Both the position numbers and the translations under genes were made by a program. The notes under the pieces were generated by a model. The model saw nothing but the letters and a program-made list of their open reading frames with translations. It had not been told where the DNA came from and made no database searches. Positions 55,000 through 64,000 of a DNA stretch of 64,000 nucleotides are shown in pieces; positions within the stretch are counted from its first letter, which is position 1; every line of letters starts with the position of its first letter. The DNA lies in the NCBI RefSeq assembly GCF_013337045.2, contig NZ_CP118259.1, forward strand, positions 1,984,001 to 2,048,000, read 5' to 3'. The DNA is from Agrobacterium vitis (lineage in GTDB: Bacteria > Pseudomonadota > Alphaproteobacteria > Rhizobiales > Rhizobiaceae).

Positions 55000-55036
55000 C
55001 AGCAGCCCGGAAATCACCCCTGATTTCCGGGCTGCT
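55000..55036 (+). terminator. Hairpin after the DEAD-box helicase gene
   Basis: CAGCAGCCCGGAAATCA pairs with TGATTTCCGGGCTGCTG, a perfect 17-base stem with a three-base loop, 25 bases after the helicase stop. There is no strong T-run, so it may act as an mRNA-stabilising or processing hairpin as much as a terminator. Confidence 0.55.
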
Positions 55037-55337
55037 GCGTTGAAGGCTTGTTTTTTCGACAACCGCACTCAAGTGCAAGACCAGACATTGCAACCAAAAA
55101 TAGTCTATCCTTTCCGTCCATCAAGAGTTGACGGTGAATTTTAGATACTTCATGATTACCGCTGGAGGTTGTAGATTTGTGCTGTCTGCTGAACGCAGAG
55201 CGCAGGAGCACCCTCGAAATTTCACAGAAAATTTCATTCTCCTTTCCATGAAGGAAGGGGCTCTTTTTCCGATCGAGCCGACCTTGATCATGACGTTCCC
55301 GGCCGCTCGCCACCCTCTCTTCAATGACAGGATTGCG

Positions 55338-57188
55338 ATGTCTTACTCGATTTCCCGCCGCACGCTGCTGCGCGGCATGACAGCCCTGGCCGGTTCTTTT
55401 GCGGCTCCGTCTCTCATCACCGGTTTCAGCACTGCCCAAGCTGCCTACCAGACCAGCAAGCCCAATCTGCCGACCGGTTTCGGCAAAGGCAAAAGCGTCG
55501 CCATCCTCGGTGCCGGTGTTGCCGGGTTGACGGCTGCCTTGACGCTGGCCCGAAGCGGCTTTTCCGTTCAGGTCTTCGAGGCCGACAACCGCTATGGCGG
55601 CCGCAGCCTGACGGTGCGGCCAACGAATGAGCACTACAAGAGTTGGTGGTTCAAGAACTATCCTGGCACCCAGGAATTTTCCGAGATGTATGTGGACCGC
55701 TATCAGGAGACAGCGGACAGCCCGGCACCTGACCTGCAAATCTGCCAGTTCATGGACGACGCCTGGGCCGCGAAAAAATATGCTGGCAAGCCTGTCGAGC
55801 TTTACCTGAATGCCGGGCCGGGCCGCATCCCTTCAAACCATGTCAATCTCATCGGCCTTTGCCAGGAAATCGGCGTGTCGCTGGAGCCTTACTTCTTCCA
55901 GTCAATGTCCAACCTGATGCAAAGCAAAGAGTTCAACAACGGCGCGCCGGTATCCTTCGCCCAGGCCACATTCAGCCTCTATAGTGAAATGGCGGCGATG
56001 ATGTACAAGGTGACGAAAGAAGGCGTGCTTTTGCAGGGCGATACCAATGCCGTGACCCGCGAAAAGCTCAAGGATCTTTACCGTGTTTTCGGCGACCTGA
56101 CAGGCACCGGCGAGATCCAGACAACGACCCGCGTCGGCTTCAGCCATCTGCCCGGCGGCTGGCGCGATGCGCCAAAGACGCGGGATGCCATCGGGCTCGA
56201 AAAAATCCTCGATTCGGGCTTCGTTGGCGATCCCACGGCCAATCCGGAATTGACGCCCGGCTCCTTCCTGTTCAACAGTTTCAACACGGATTGGCAGCCA
56301 AGTTTGATGCAGCCGGTTGGCGGCATGGACCGGATCTGGCAACAATTGCTGATTCAGGATGTTCCGACAACCGCCCTGTGGAAAAAGGGCAGCAAACCTC
56401 GCCACCCCAAAGTCGGCCATCTGGTGATGCTCAAGACCAAAGCGTCGAAGATCGCCTCCGCTGGTGAAAAAGTGGTCGTGACCTTTGAAACGGCTGGCCG
56501 GAAAGCCGAACAGGCCCAGTTCGATTTCTGCATTTCCACCATGGCGCCTTCGCTGCTCAACACCATCATTGGCGATTATCCGGTCCCGCCCGACTTCCGC
56601 AAAGGCCTTGAGGCCTTTTCCAAGACCGGCAACTGGAATGATAAGACCCCCAATCTCTGGACGCCCGCCATCAAGGTCGGTTGGCAGGGCAAAGATCGTT
56701 TCTGGGAAACGGACAATGAGATCTATGGCGGTATTTCCTGGACAACGGATATTATCGGCCAGATCTGGTATCCTTCCGAGGATTTCACCGCCCATACCGG
56801 CGTGCTGACCGGCGCCTATAACCGTGGACCGCTGGCCGTAGATTATGCCAAGCTGAACAATACCCAGCGCGTTGAAACAGCCCGCAAGGGACTTGGCCTG
56901 CTGCATCCGGGGAAAACCGACCAGGTCTATCGCGGCGTCTCCATTGCCTGGCAATATATGCCACACCAGGTCGGCGGATGGGCGTCGGATACGGCAACGA
57001 CAGACAACGAAGCCTATCAGCAGATCACCACCTTCGAGAAAAACGGCCACTTCTTCTGCGCGGGCGATACCTGGAGCTACCTGCCCGGCTGGCAGGAAGG
57101 CTCCGTCACCTCAGCCTATTGCGCCGTCAACGCCATAGCCCGGACCATGGACCCGGCCAAATACAGCGACTGCGCCTGCTTCCAATAA
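55338..57188 (+). CDS. Tat-exported FAD-dependent amine oxidase
   Basis: Flavoprotein of the amine oxidase/L-amino-acid oxidase superfamily, 616 residues. The N-terminus has a twin-arginine motif (SRRTLLR, residues 6-12) followed by a hydrophobic stretch ending near AQA, indicating folded export to the periplasm. The FAD-binding site is VAILGAGVAGLTAALTLA with the downstream EADNRYGGRS. The C-terminus HFFCAGDTWSYLPGWQEGSVTSAYCAVNAI matches the terminal FAD-contacting motif. The start is supported by AGGA six bases upstream. The substrate cannot be predicted. Confidence 0.88.
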   Translation: MSYSISRRTLLRGMTALAGSFAAPSLITGFSTAQAAYQTSKPNLPTGFGKGKSVAILGAGVAGLTAALTLARSGFSVQVFEADNRYGGRSLTVRPTNEHYKSWWFKNYPGTQEFSEMYVDRYQETADSPAPDLQICQFMDDAWAAKKYAGKPVELYLNAGPGRIPSNHVNLIGLCQEIGVSLEPYFFQSMSNLMQSKEFNNGAPVSFAQATFSLYSEMAAMMYKVTKEGVLLQGDTNAVTREKLKDLYRVFGDLTGTGEIQTTTRVGFSHLPGGWRDAPKTRDAIGLEKILDSGFVGDPTANPELTPGSFLFNSFNTDWQPSLMQPVGGMDRIWQQLLIQDVPTTALWKKGSKPRHPKVGHLVMLKTKASKIASAGEKVVVTFETAGRKAEQAQFDFCISTMAPSLLNTIIGDYPVPPDFRKGLEAFSKTGNWNDKTPNLWTPAIKVGWQGKDRFWETDNEIYGGISWTTDIIGQIWYPSEDFTAHTGVLTGAYNRGPLAVDYAKLNNTQRVETARKGLGLLHPGKTDQVYRGVSIAWQYMPHQVGGWASDTATTDNEAYQQITTFEKNGHFFCAGDTWSYLPGWQEGSVTSAYCAVNAIARTMDPAKYSDCACFQ

Positions 57189-57194
57189 ACTGAT

Positions 57195-57228
57195 GGCCGC
57201 CGGGGACCATGTTCCCGGCGGCCTTTCA
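57195..57228 (+). terminator. Terminator after the amine oxidase gene
   Basis: GGCCGCCGGG and CCCGGCGGCC form a perfect 10-base stem around a nine-base loop, followed by TTT. It lies between this gene and convergent tai4. Confidence 0.7.
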
Positions 57229-57233
57229 TTGGC

Positions 57234-57689
57234 TCAATCACCTTTTGATTGATTATCCTGCCGATAGGTATGACTGGGCTTCACAACATATTTTTTCGCC
57301 TGATCGTTCAATTCCTTGCTGTGATACAGATCGAGGCACTTCAAGAAATCGAATTTCACACCTTTGACTTCCGATTCAGCGAGCGGGTTGCTGTAATTTT
57401 TCGTCAGAAATTTTTCGATCAAAGCCTTCATGTCATCAGGGCTTTTGTCCATATCGTAATATGTCCAGTCCCTCAGCGCGCTCACACTGCTCCCCGCATC
57501 GACTGACGCGCCCTTATCCTCTTTATAGGCATTGGAAATGCAGGTGGCCAAAACCATGTCCTTGTAATTCTGAAGATAGGTGCGACCAGCCGCTTGAGGC
57601 CCGTTGCCCACACCCAAGTCGTTGGCGGCAGCGACTTGGGAGCTAACACAAAGACCGACCAAGCCGAGAAGAAGCAAACGGTACATCAT
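57234..57689 (-). CDS. tai4: Type VI secretion amidase immunity protein Tai4
   Basis: Periplasmic immunity protein that blocks the Tae4 amidase and so protects the cell from self- or sibling-intoxication. The 151-residue precursor has a signal peptide (MMYRLLLLGLVGLCVSSQVAAA) and a helical mature domain with cysteines in ATCISNAY and FLKCLDLYHS, as in the Tai4 family. Its ATG overlaps the tae4 stop (ATGA), so effector and immunity are coupled. No T6SS structural genes are in the window. Confidence 0.85.
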   Translation of the reverse strand: MMYRLLLLGLVGLCVSSQVAAANDLGVGNGPQAAGRTYLQNYKDMVLATCISNAYKEDKGASVDAGSSVSALRDWTYYDMDKSPDDMKALIEKFLTKNYSNPLAESEVKGVKFDFLKCLDLYHSKELNDQAKKYVVKPSHTYRQDNQSKGD

Positions 57690-58186
57690 TGCAAACTCCA
57701 GAAATTTGCCTTGTCTGTTTTGTAAGCCACTCCTGGCTCATTAAAATAGCAATGATCGTAGCAAACTGTTCCATTAAAAAGCGTTGCATGACCCTGTGCG
57801 TCGCTCCAACCTGATACTTCAAAGAGAATGACACCCCTTTTTCCCGCAAGCGTACCTCCATTAGACGGAGGGTACTGAACCACCTCTGGCTTACCCCAGG
57901 TTTTTTCAAGATAATCAATTAGGTTTTTCACGCGAAAAAAATACCATTTCTGGTCTGCGCCAGAAACCGTTTGGGCAGCGACATGCGGGAGGTGCATGCC
58001 GGAATAGTTCAAAATATAGCTCATTCTGACTGCGCAAGTGTTGCTCCAACGCGCAACCGGATTGGGATTATTGACATTTTTTGCGACATTTCCCCCAATG
58101 ACTTCAGAAACTTTGGCTCCTGATGCTTGCGGATCGTAAATCCGCATTGAAGCTGCCCACGCAATGTTAAAATTTGGCCGTCCCAT
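57686..58186 (-). CDS. tae4: Type VI secretion amidase effector Tae4
   Basis: NlpC/P60-like peptidoglycan amidase delivered by type VI secretion. It cleaves the cross-linked stem peptide of target cells. The 166-residue protein starts MGRPNFNIAW and has a catalytic Cys51 in WSNTCAVRMSYILN and His133 in AQGHATLFNG, plus a late CYDHC pair that may form the family disulfide. GAGG lies six bases before the ATG; the frame extends upstream to 58237 without support. Composition is less GC-rich than flanking core genes. Confidence 0.87.
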   Translation of the reverse strand: MGRPNFNIAWAASMRIYDPQASGAKVSEVIGGNVAKNVNNPNPVARWSNTCAVRMSYILNYSGMHLPHVAAQTVSGADQKWYFFRVKNLIDYLEKTWGKPEVVQYPPSNGGTLAGKRGVILFEVSGWSDAQGHATLFNGTVCYDHCYFNEPGVAYKTDKANFWSLQ

Positions 58187-58318
58187 ATCTAACCTCAGAA
58201 AATTTACAACAATGTCGCAATCAGGATAAAACGACAAAACCCTAAGGGCAATCGCCTATTCCGGAAATAAAATTTCCAAAGCAAAAACGCTTGCGGCGAG
58301 CAGCACATGCCAATAACG

Positions 58319-58356
58319 TTGCATCATGCAACCAATATGGAACTGGTATGATGCAA
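58319..58356. promoter_or_regulatory. Palindrome spanning the MarR-GNAT start codon
   Basis: Perfect nine-base arms TTGCATCAT and ATGATGCAA flank a 20-base spacer. The right arm contains the start codon of the MarR-type gene. The position suggests an autoregulatory operator, but this rests on geometry only. Confidence 0.45.
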
Positions 58357-59289
58357 GACCATTCACACGTCGAAGCTATTCGCGCCTCATCACGCCAACT
58401 GGTTCGTGAACTCGGCTTTATGGGAGGAGATTTTGCTGGAACGGACCTTCCTCCATCAGCCGTCCATGCCTTGATCGAGATTGATGCGTGTCCTGATATC
58501 ACCGCCCGCGACCTTGGGCATCTTCTTCGCCTTGAGAAATCAAGCGTCAGCCGAATGCTCCGCAGGCTCATTTCATCGGGCGATCTGTTGGAAGAGGTGG
58601 ATAAGGACGATTCCCGAATCAAGCGGCTGCGCTTGAGCGAGAGCGGGCAGAAGCGAACCGAAACCATTCATGCGTTTGCGCGTCATCAGGTTTCAAATGC
58701 TCTGAACCGATTGAGACCCAACGACAATCGCAGAGTTCTTGACGGGCTTCGCCTGTATGTTCAGGCTCTTGCCAATCGGGGCGATGCGACCGCACCCGAA
58801 ATTGACATTGTCCAAGGCTACAGACCGGGTCTCATTGCCCGCATCACGCAGATGCATGCGCTTTACTATGCGCGAACGGCAGGCTTCGGGCTCAATTTCG
58901 AATGCGTTGTCGCCACTGGCCTCGCCGACTTTTGCAATCGTCTGGGAAACTCGAAAAACTCCATCTGGCTGGCCATGCAGGCGGGTGAAATCATCGGCTC
59001 CATCGCCATAGATGGCGAGGATCTGGGAGCCAAAACAGCCCATCTGCGATGGTTCATCATCGATGATGGCTTGCGCGGCGGAGGCGTCGGGCGTCAATTG
59101 CTCTCCGCCGCCCTCGCCTTTGCGGATGAGAAAGGCTTTGAAGAAACGCATCTATGGACGTTCAGCGGCCTGACGGCGGCGCGACATCTGTACGAAAGCC
59201 ACGGTTTTGTTTGCGTCGAGGAGCGCACCGGCAATCAGTGGGGAAGCGAAGTGCTGGAGCAGAAATTTGTCAGAGCTCCGCAGTTGTAG
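58348..59289 (+). CDS. MarR-type regulator fused to a GNAT acetyltransferase
   Basis: A 313-residue two-domain protein. Residues ~1-140 form a winged-helix MarR-type domain (ITARDLGHLLRLEKSSVSRMLRRLISSGDLLEEVDKDDSRIKRLRLSESG). Residues ~155-313 form a GNAT domain with the acetyl-CoA loop DDGLRGGGVGRQLLSAALAF and a terminal HLWTFSGLTAARHLYESHGFVCVEE. Such fusions occur widely in proteobacteria; most have no defined target. It starts at the first of two adjacent ATGs (58348, 58351). Confidence 0.88.
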   Translation: MMQDHSHVEAIRASSRQLVRELGFMGGDFAGTDLPPSAVHALIEIDACPDITARDLGHLLRLEKSSVSRMLRRLISSGDLLEEVDKDDSRIKRLRLSESGQKRTETIHAFARHQVSNALNRLRPNDNRRVLDGLRLYVQALANRGDATAPEIDIVQGYRPGLIARITQMHALYYARTAGFGLNFECVVATGLADFCNRLGNSKNSIWLAMQAGEIIGSIAIDGEDLGAKTAHLRWFIIDDGLRGGGVGRQLLSAALAFADEKGFEETHLWTFSGLTAARHLYESHGFVCVEERTGNQWGSEVLEQKFVRAPQL

Positions 59290-59325
59290 AGTCTGCCCGG
59301 TTCAGATTGAACCCGACAGACCCTG
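59286..59325. repeat. Dispersed palindromic repeat
   Basis: GTCTGCCCGGTTCA and TTGAACCCGACAGAC form an imperfect palindrome centred on GGTTCAGATTGAACC. It shares this core with 21828 and, in variant form, with 47619. It lies directly after the MarR-GNAT stop codon. Confidence 0.7.
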
Positions 59326-59393
59326 TGTCCTGGCAGAGCAGAAACCGGATTTGTATCCAGATCTGGCTGCCATCAAGTAGATGGCTCCTCAGC

Positions 59394-59732
59394 TCAGTTG
59401 GCGCTGAGCACAAACTGGCCAAGTTTGCAAAGATCGGCCTTGCTCATCAGGTCGTAATAACCGGAATCCTGCTCCATCTCGCCCAGCACACCATATTTGC
59501 AGGTACCGTCGTTCGGAACAGAGACAACGCGGCTCTGGCCCTTGCCAACGCTGTGGCCGTTCAAGACCTCCACTTTACCGCCCTTGCCATCCAGAGAACG
59601 GAAGGTCAATCGGACAATCGCCGACTCGGTCTTGTTGACAAACAGAAAACGATGGCTGCCGGAAGCAGCAGAAACAGTCGAGGCCATAGCAATAGCAGCC
59701 ACGCCAAACACTAAACCTGTCAATAAACGCAT
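59394..59732 (-). CDS. Small secreted protein
   Basis: A 112-residue precursor with signal peptide MRLLTGLVFGVAAIAMASTVSAA. The mature part (FVNKTESAIVRLTFRSLDGKGGKVEVLNG in outline) looks beta-rich and contains two cysteines (GTCKYG and ADLCKLG) that could form a disulfide. I do not recognise a family. It is a single-gene unit near the end of the MarR-GNAT gene. Confidence 0.65.
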   Translation of the reverse strand: MRLLTGLVFGVAAIAMASTVSAASGSHRFLFVNKTESAIVRLTFRSLDGKGGKVEVLNGHSVGKGQSRVVSVPNDGTCKYGVLGEMEQDSGYYDLMSKADLCKLGQFVLSAN

Positions 59733-59976
59733 AATGTCCCCACGATAAACATGCCGTGTAAAACCGTCGGGCGGCGTTACAAGTCGGCATAACAGATCAA
59801 AACCTCAAGGCACCCCTTCCCGATACCCCTCGGCGGAAGCAACCCTGGCACAGATTTTTGTGTGCATTGAGAGACATGCACCCGGACAAGGGACTTTGCA
59901 ACTGGCCTGATCGAGCATTTTTGGGGCCTGTTCCAACACGGTAAATACCCAATCCCTGATAGCCGGGAGGATCAGG

Positions 59977-62187
<2,211 letters not shown>

Positions 62188-62197
62188 TTAGAAGCTC

Positions 62198-63025
62198 TCA
62201 TCCGACAGCTTCTACTGCCTTGTCCAGATCAATCCACGCTTTCAGTGGCAGGTGGTCAGAGGCGAGCCGGGCCAGCGGACTGTCATGCACCTGCATGTCG
62301 GCAATCAGGCCCGGGCGGTTGGTCATGATCCGGTCCAGCGCCAGAACCGGCAGACGGGCCGGAAAGCTGGGGACCGGCGGTGGCAGCGGGCCAAACAGCG
62401 GCTCCAGCCGGGTCAGCGCCGAACCCGGCCCGACCCGCCACTCGTTGAAATCCCCCATCAGCACGGTCGGACAATCGGCCCGCTCGCGCATCAGCTTCAG
62501 GATGAAATCCGCCTGCTGGCGGCGCGCCCAACGCAACAGGCCAAGATGGGCGGCGATGATCCTGAGTTCACGCCCGCCGTTCAATTCGATTTCCGCTACG
62601 ACAGCGCCGCGCGGCTCCAACCCCGGCAGCACAAAGGGATGCACATCCCGCACCACGCCTTCGCGAAACAGCAGCACATTGCCGCGCCAGCCATGGCTTT
62701 TCGTGAGGCCCGCGACCGGGACGCGGGTCAAACCGGTTTCACCTTGCAAGCGAGAAAGGTCGAGAAGCCCGTTGCGCTCGCCAAAACGCTGGTCCGCCTC
62801 CTGAAGCGCGATCACGTCAGGACCGATTTCGCGGATCACATGCGCAATCCGTTCCGGGTCGAACCGGCCATCCACGCCGACACATTTGTGCACATTGTAG
62901 GAGGCCACCAGAAGCCCGGGCGTCTCCGCTTCCCGTCCACCGGCATTGGACGTCAGGGGACGGCTGCGGCGATTGCGCAGCGAGGTCAACATTTGCGTTC
63001 GTAGCGAATGGGTTTGCTTTTTCAT
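62198..63025 (-). CDS. Endonuclease/exonuclease/phosphatase family protein
   Basis: A 275-residue metal-dependent phosphoesterase of the EEP superfamily. The motifs are VASYNVHKCVGVDGRFDPERIAHVIREIGPDVIALQEAD at the start, LMGDFNEWRVG in the middle, and ASDHLPLKAWIDL at the end, giving the Asn, Glu, Asp, Asn, Asp-His set of the active site. The N-terminus is Arg-rich with no signal peptide. It precedes the phospholipase D-like gene's 3' end on the same strand, and the pair may be cotranscribed. DNA, phospholipid or inositol phosphate substrates are all possible. Confidence 0.85.
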   Translation of the reverse strand: MKKQTHSLRTQMLTSLRNRRSRPLTSNAGGREAETPGLLVASYNVHKCVGVDGRFDPERIAHVIREIGPDVIALQEADQRFGERNGLLDLSRLQGETGLTRVPVAGLTKSHGWRGNVLLFREGVVRDVHPFVLPGLEPRGAVVAEIELNGGRELRIIAAHLGLLRWARRQQADFILKLMRERADCPTVLMGDFNEWRVGPGSALTRLEPLFGPLPPPVPSFPARLPVLALDRIMTNRPGLIADMQVHDSPLARLASDHLPLKAWIDLDKAVEAVG

Positions 63026-63069
63026 GCTCACTCAAAAAATAGGAGGCGGAAGGCCGATGTCCACCCGCT

Positions 63070-64000
63070 TTACAAAGCCAGCGAGCCCAGCCACAGCACT
63101 CTTTGCATCAGTTTCAGCAGGAAAGGACGGTCATGCAGGCTTTCCAGCGTCACCTCCACGGCTCCTTCCAGGCTCTCGTCCATCCGGCTCGCCACGAAGC
63201 GAGCAAAATCATCATCATAGACTTCCAGATCGATCTCGAAATTCAGCCGCAGCGACCTGGCATCAAGATTGGACGAGCCGACAAAGGCCCATTTATCATC
63301 GATCACAAGCAGTTTCGAATGATCGAACGGTCCGGTTGAACGAAAGATCCGGCAGCCATCCCGAATGATCTGCTCGAATTGCGCGTTCATCGCATGGCTG
63401 ACGACAGCCAGATTGTTTTTCGAGGGTACAATGATTTCCACCGCCACCCCGCGCCGGGCCGCCGTCGCCAGGCCAGAGAGAAAAATACTGTCCGGCAGGA
63501 AATAGGGCGACAGAATGCGGATGGAGCGTTCGGCGACGGAAAACGCCCCGGTCAGCACCCGGTGATTGCTCTCCAGATGCGCATCCGGCCCGGACACCAC
63601 GGCGCGGGCGTAAGGCGTTTCACCGGCCTCACCGGCAGCAAGATGCAATTGCCAGGCTTCGCCGTTCAGGGCTTCGTCGGTCTCGAAATGCCAGTCGTCG
63701 GCGGCAACCGAAAACAGTTCGGCCACGACCGGTCCGGTGACGTGGAAATGTGTGTCACGGGCCGCATTCGGCCCTGCAAAGGCCTCGCGGATATTCATAC
63801 CGCCGAAAAAGCCCACCGCGCCATCCACCACCAGGATTTTCCGGTGGGTGCGCAGATTGGCATAGGGCAGCCTCAAGCCGACAATGACCTTGCCGTTGAA
63901 GGAAGCGACCGTGATGCCTCCATCGGCGAGATAGCCGACAATGCTCGGCACGCTGTAGCGCGCGCCCACGGCATCGATCAGCACCCGCACCTCGACGCCC
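63070..64000 (-). CDS. Phospholipase D / cardiolipin synthase family protein (partial)
   Basis: The 5' end lies beyond the window; about 310 codons are visible. Two HKD phosphatidyltransferase motifs are present: HRKILVVDGAVGFFGGMNI and HSKLLVIDDKWAFVGSSNLD. The pattern and the final FLLKLMQRVLWLGSLAL segment match bacterial cardiolipin synthase-like proteins. It lies 40-50 bases upstream of the EEP gene on the minus strand. The visible GTG near 63990 is internal, since the coding frame continues to the window edge. Confidence 0.85.
   Translation of the reverse strand, partial: GVEVRVLIDAVGARYSVPSIVGYLADGGITVASFNGKVIVGLRLPYANLRTHRKILVVDGAVGFFGGMNIREAFAGPNAARDTHFHVTGPVVAELFSVAADDWHFETDEALNGEAWQLHLAAGEAGETPYARAVVSGPDAHLESNHRVLTGAFSVAERSIRILSPYFLPDSIFLSGLATAARRGVAVEIIVPSKNNLAVVSHAMNAQFEQIIRDGCRIFRSTGPFDHSKLLVIDDKWAFVGSSNLDARSLRLNFEIDLEVYDDDFARFVASRMDESLEGAVEVTLESLHDRPFLLKLMQRVLWLGSLAL

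Overview
The window is chromosomal DNA from an alphaproteobacterium, most likely Rhizobiaceae (Agrobacterium/Allorhizobium/Rhizobium). Supporting signs are the order miaA | serB - GNAT - Do protease - hflC - hflK - folA - thyA, a two-piece (permuted) tmRNA next to an alpha-type sspB, DUF4169 and ribbon-helix-helix neighbours, rhizobial intergenic palindromic repeats, and GC-rich coding sequence. It is mostly ordinary core genome with a few small accessory patches. I saw no tRNA, rRNA, CRISPR array, intact insertion sequence or prophage.

Layout. 0.3-4.8 kb: a HerA-like ATPase, a rhomboid-fold membrane protein that lacks both catalytic residues, a small membrane protein and an unrecognised protein. 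4.8-13.6 kb: miaA and serB (divergent, start codons overlapping), a GNAT enzyme, the periplasmic Do protease, the HflKC membrane complex, folA, a DoxX protein and thyA. HflKC/Do serve envelope protein quality control; FolA/ThyA form the thymidylate-folate pair. 13.7-16.5 kb: a small orphan gene, the two-piece tmRNA (tag ANDNNAQGYAVAA) and sspB, so trans-translation and delivery of tagged proteins to ClpXP sit together. 16.6-21.8 kb: a giant AsmA protein and a GlcD-type FAD oxidase. 22.0-25.8 kb: pstSCAB phosphate uptake (minus strand), without phoU/phoB downstream. 26.1-28.7 kb: uvrD.

28.7-30.5 kb is an AT-rich accessory patch: an orphan gene, a secreted CxxC protein, a COG3910-like ABC-type ATPase, and a decayed copy of the intact DUF6074-like gene that follows at 30.7 kb. 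31.3-39.1 kb: PQQ glucose dehydrogenase, nicotinamidase (pncA), panC-panB, a TauE/SafE exporter, a truncated flavoprotein remnant, DUF2164 and azlC-azlD. 39.4-43.9 kb: a small conserved gene, aminopeptidase P, a 54-codon ORF, prmA and a Sco1 protein. 44.4-52.7 kb: a chemoreceptor plus cheW, secreted proteins, creA, a DnaQ-like exonuclease, an esterase, a second chemoreceptor and a GNAT enzyme. 52.9-57.2 kb: a DEAD-box helicase with a basic tail and a Tat-exported amine oxidase. 57.2-58.2 kb: an orphan type VI secretion amidase effector/immunity pair (tae4-tai4) with no T6SS structural genes in view. 58.3-64.0 kb: a MarR-GNAT fusion preceded by a palindrome, a secreted protein, ligA, an endonuclease/exonuclease/phosphatase-family protein and a phospholipase D-family protein cut by the window end.

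The most useful second looks are the AT-rich patch with its duplicated and decayed gene, the orphan Tae4/Tai4 module, the catalytically dead rhomboid coupled to a HerA-like ATPase, a conserved ATCTCAA-N13-TTGAGAT palindrome found twice upstream of minus-strand genes, and dispersed palindromic repeats. Start codons were chosen by eye from ribosome binding sites and family length; GC remarks are visual impressions, not computed values.
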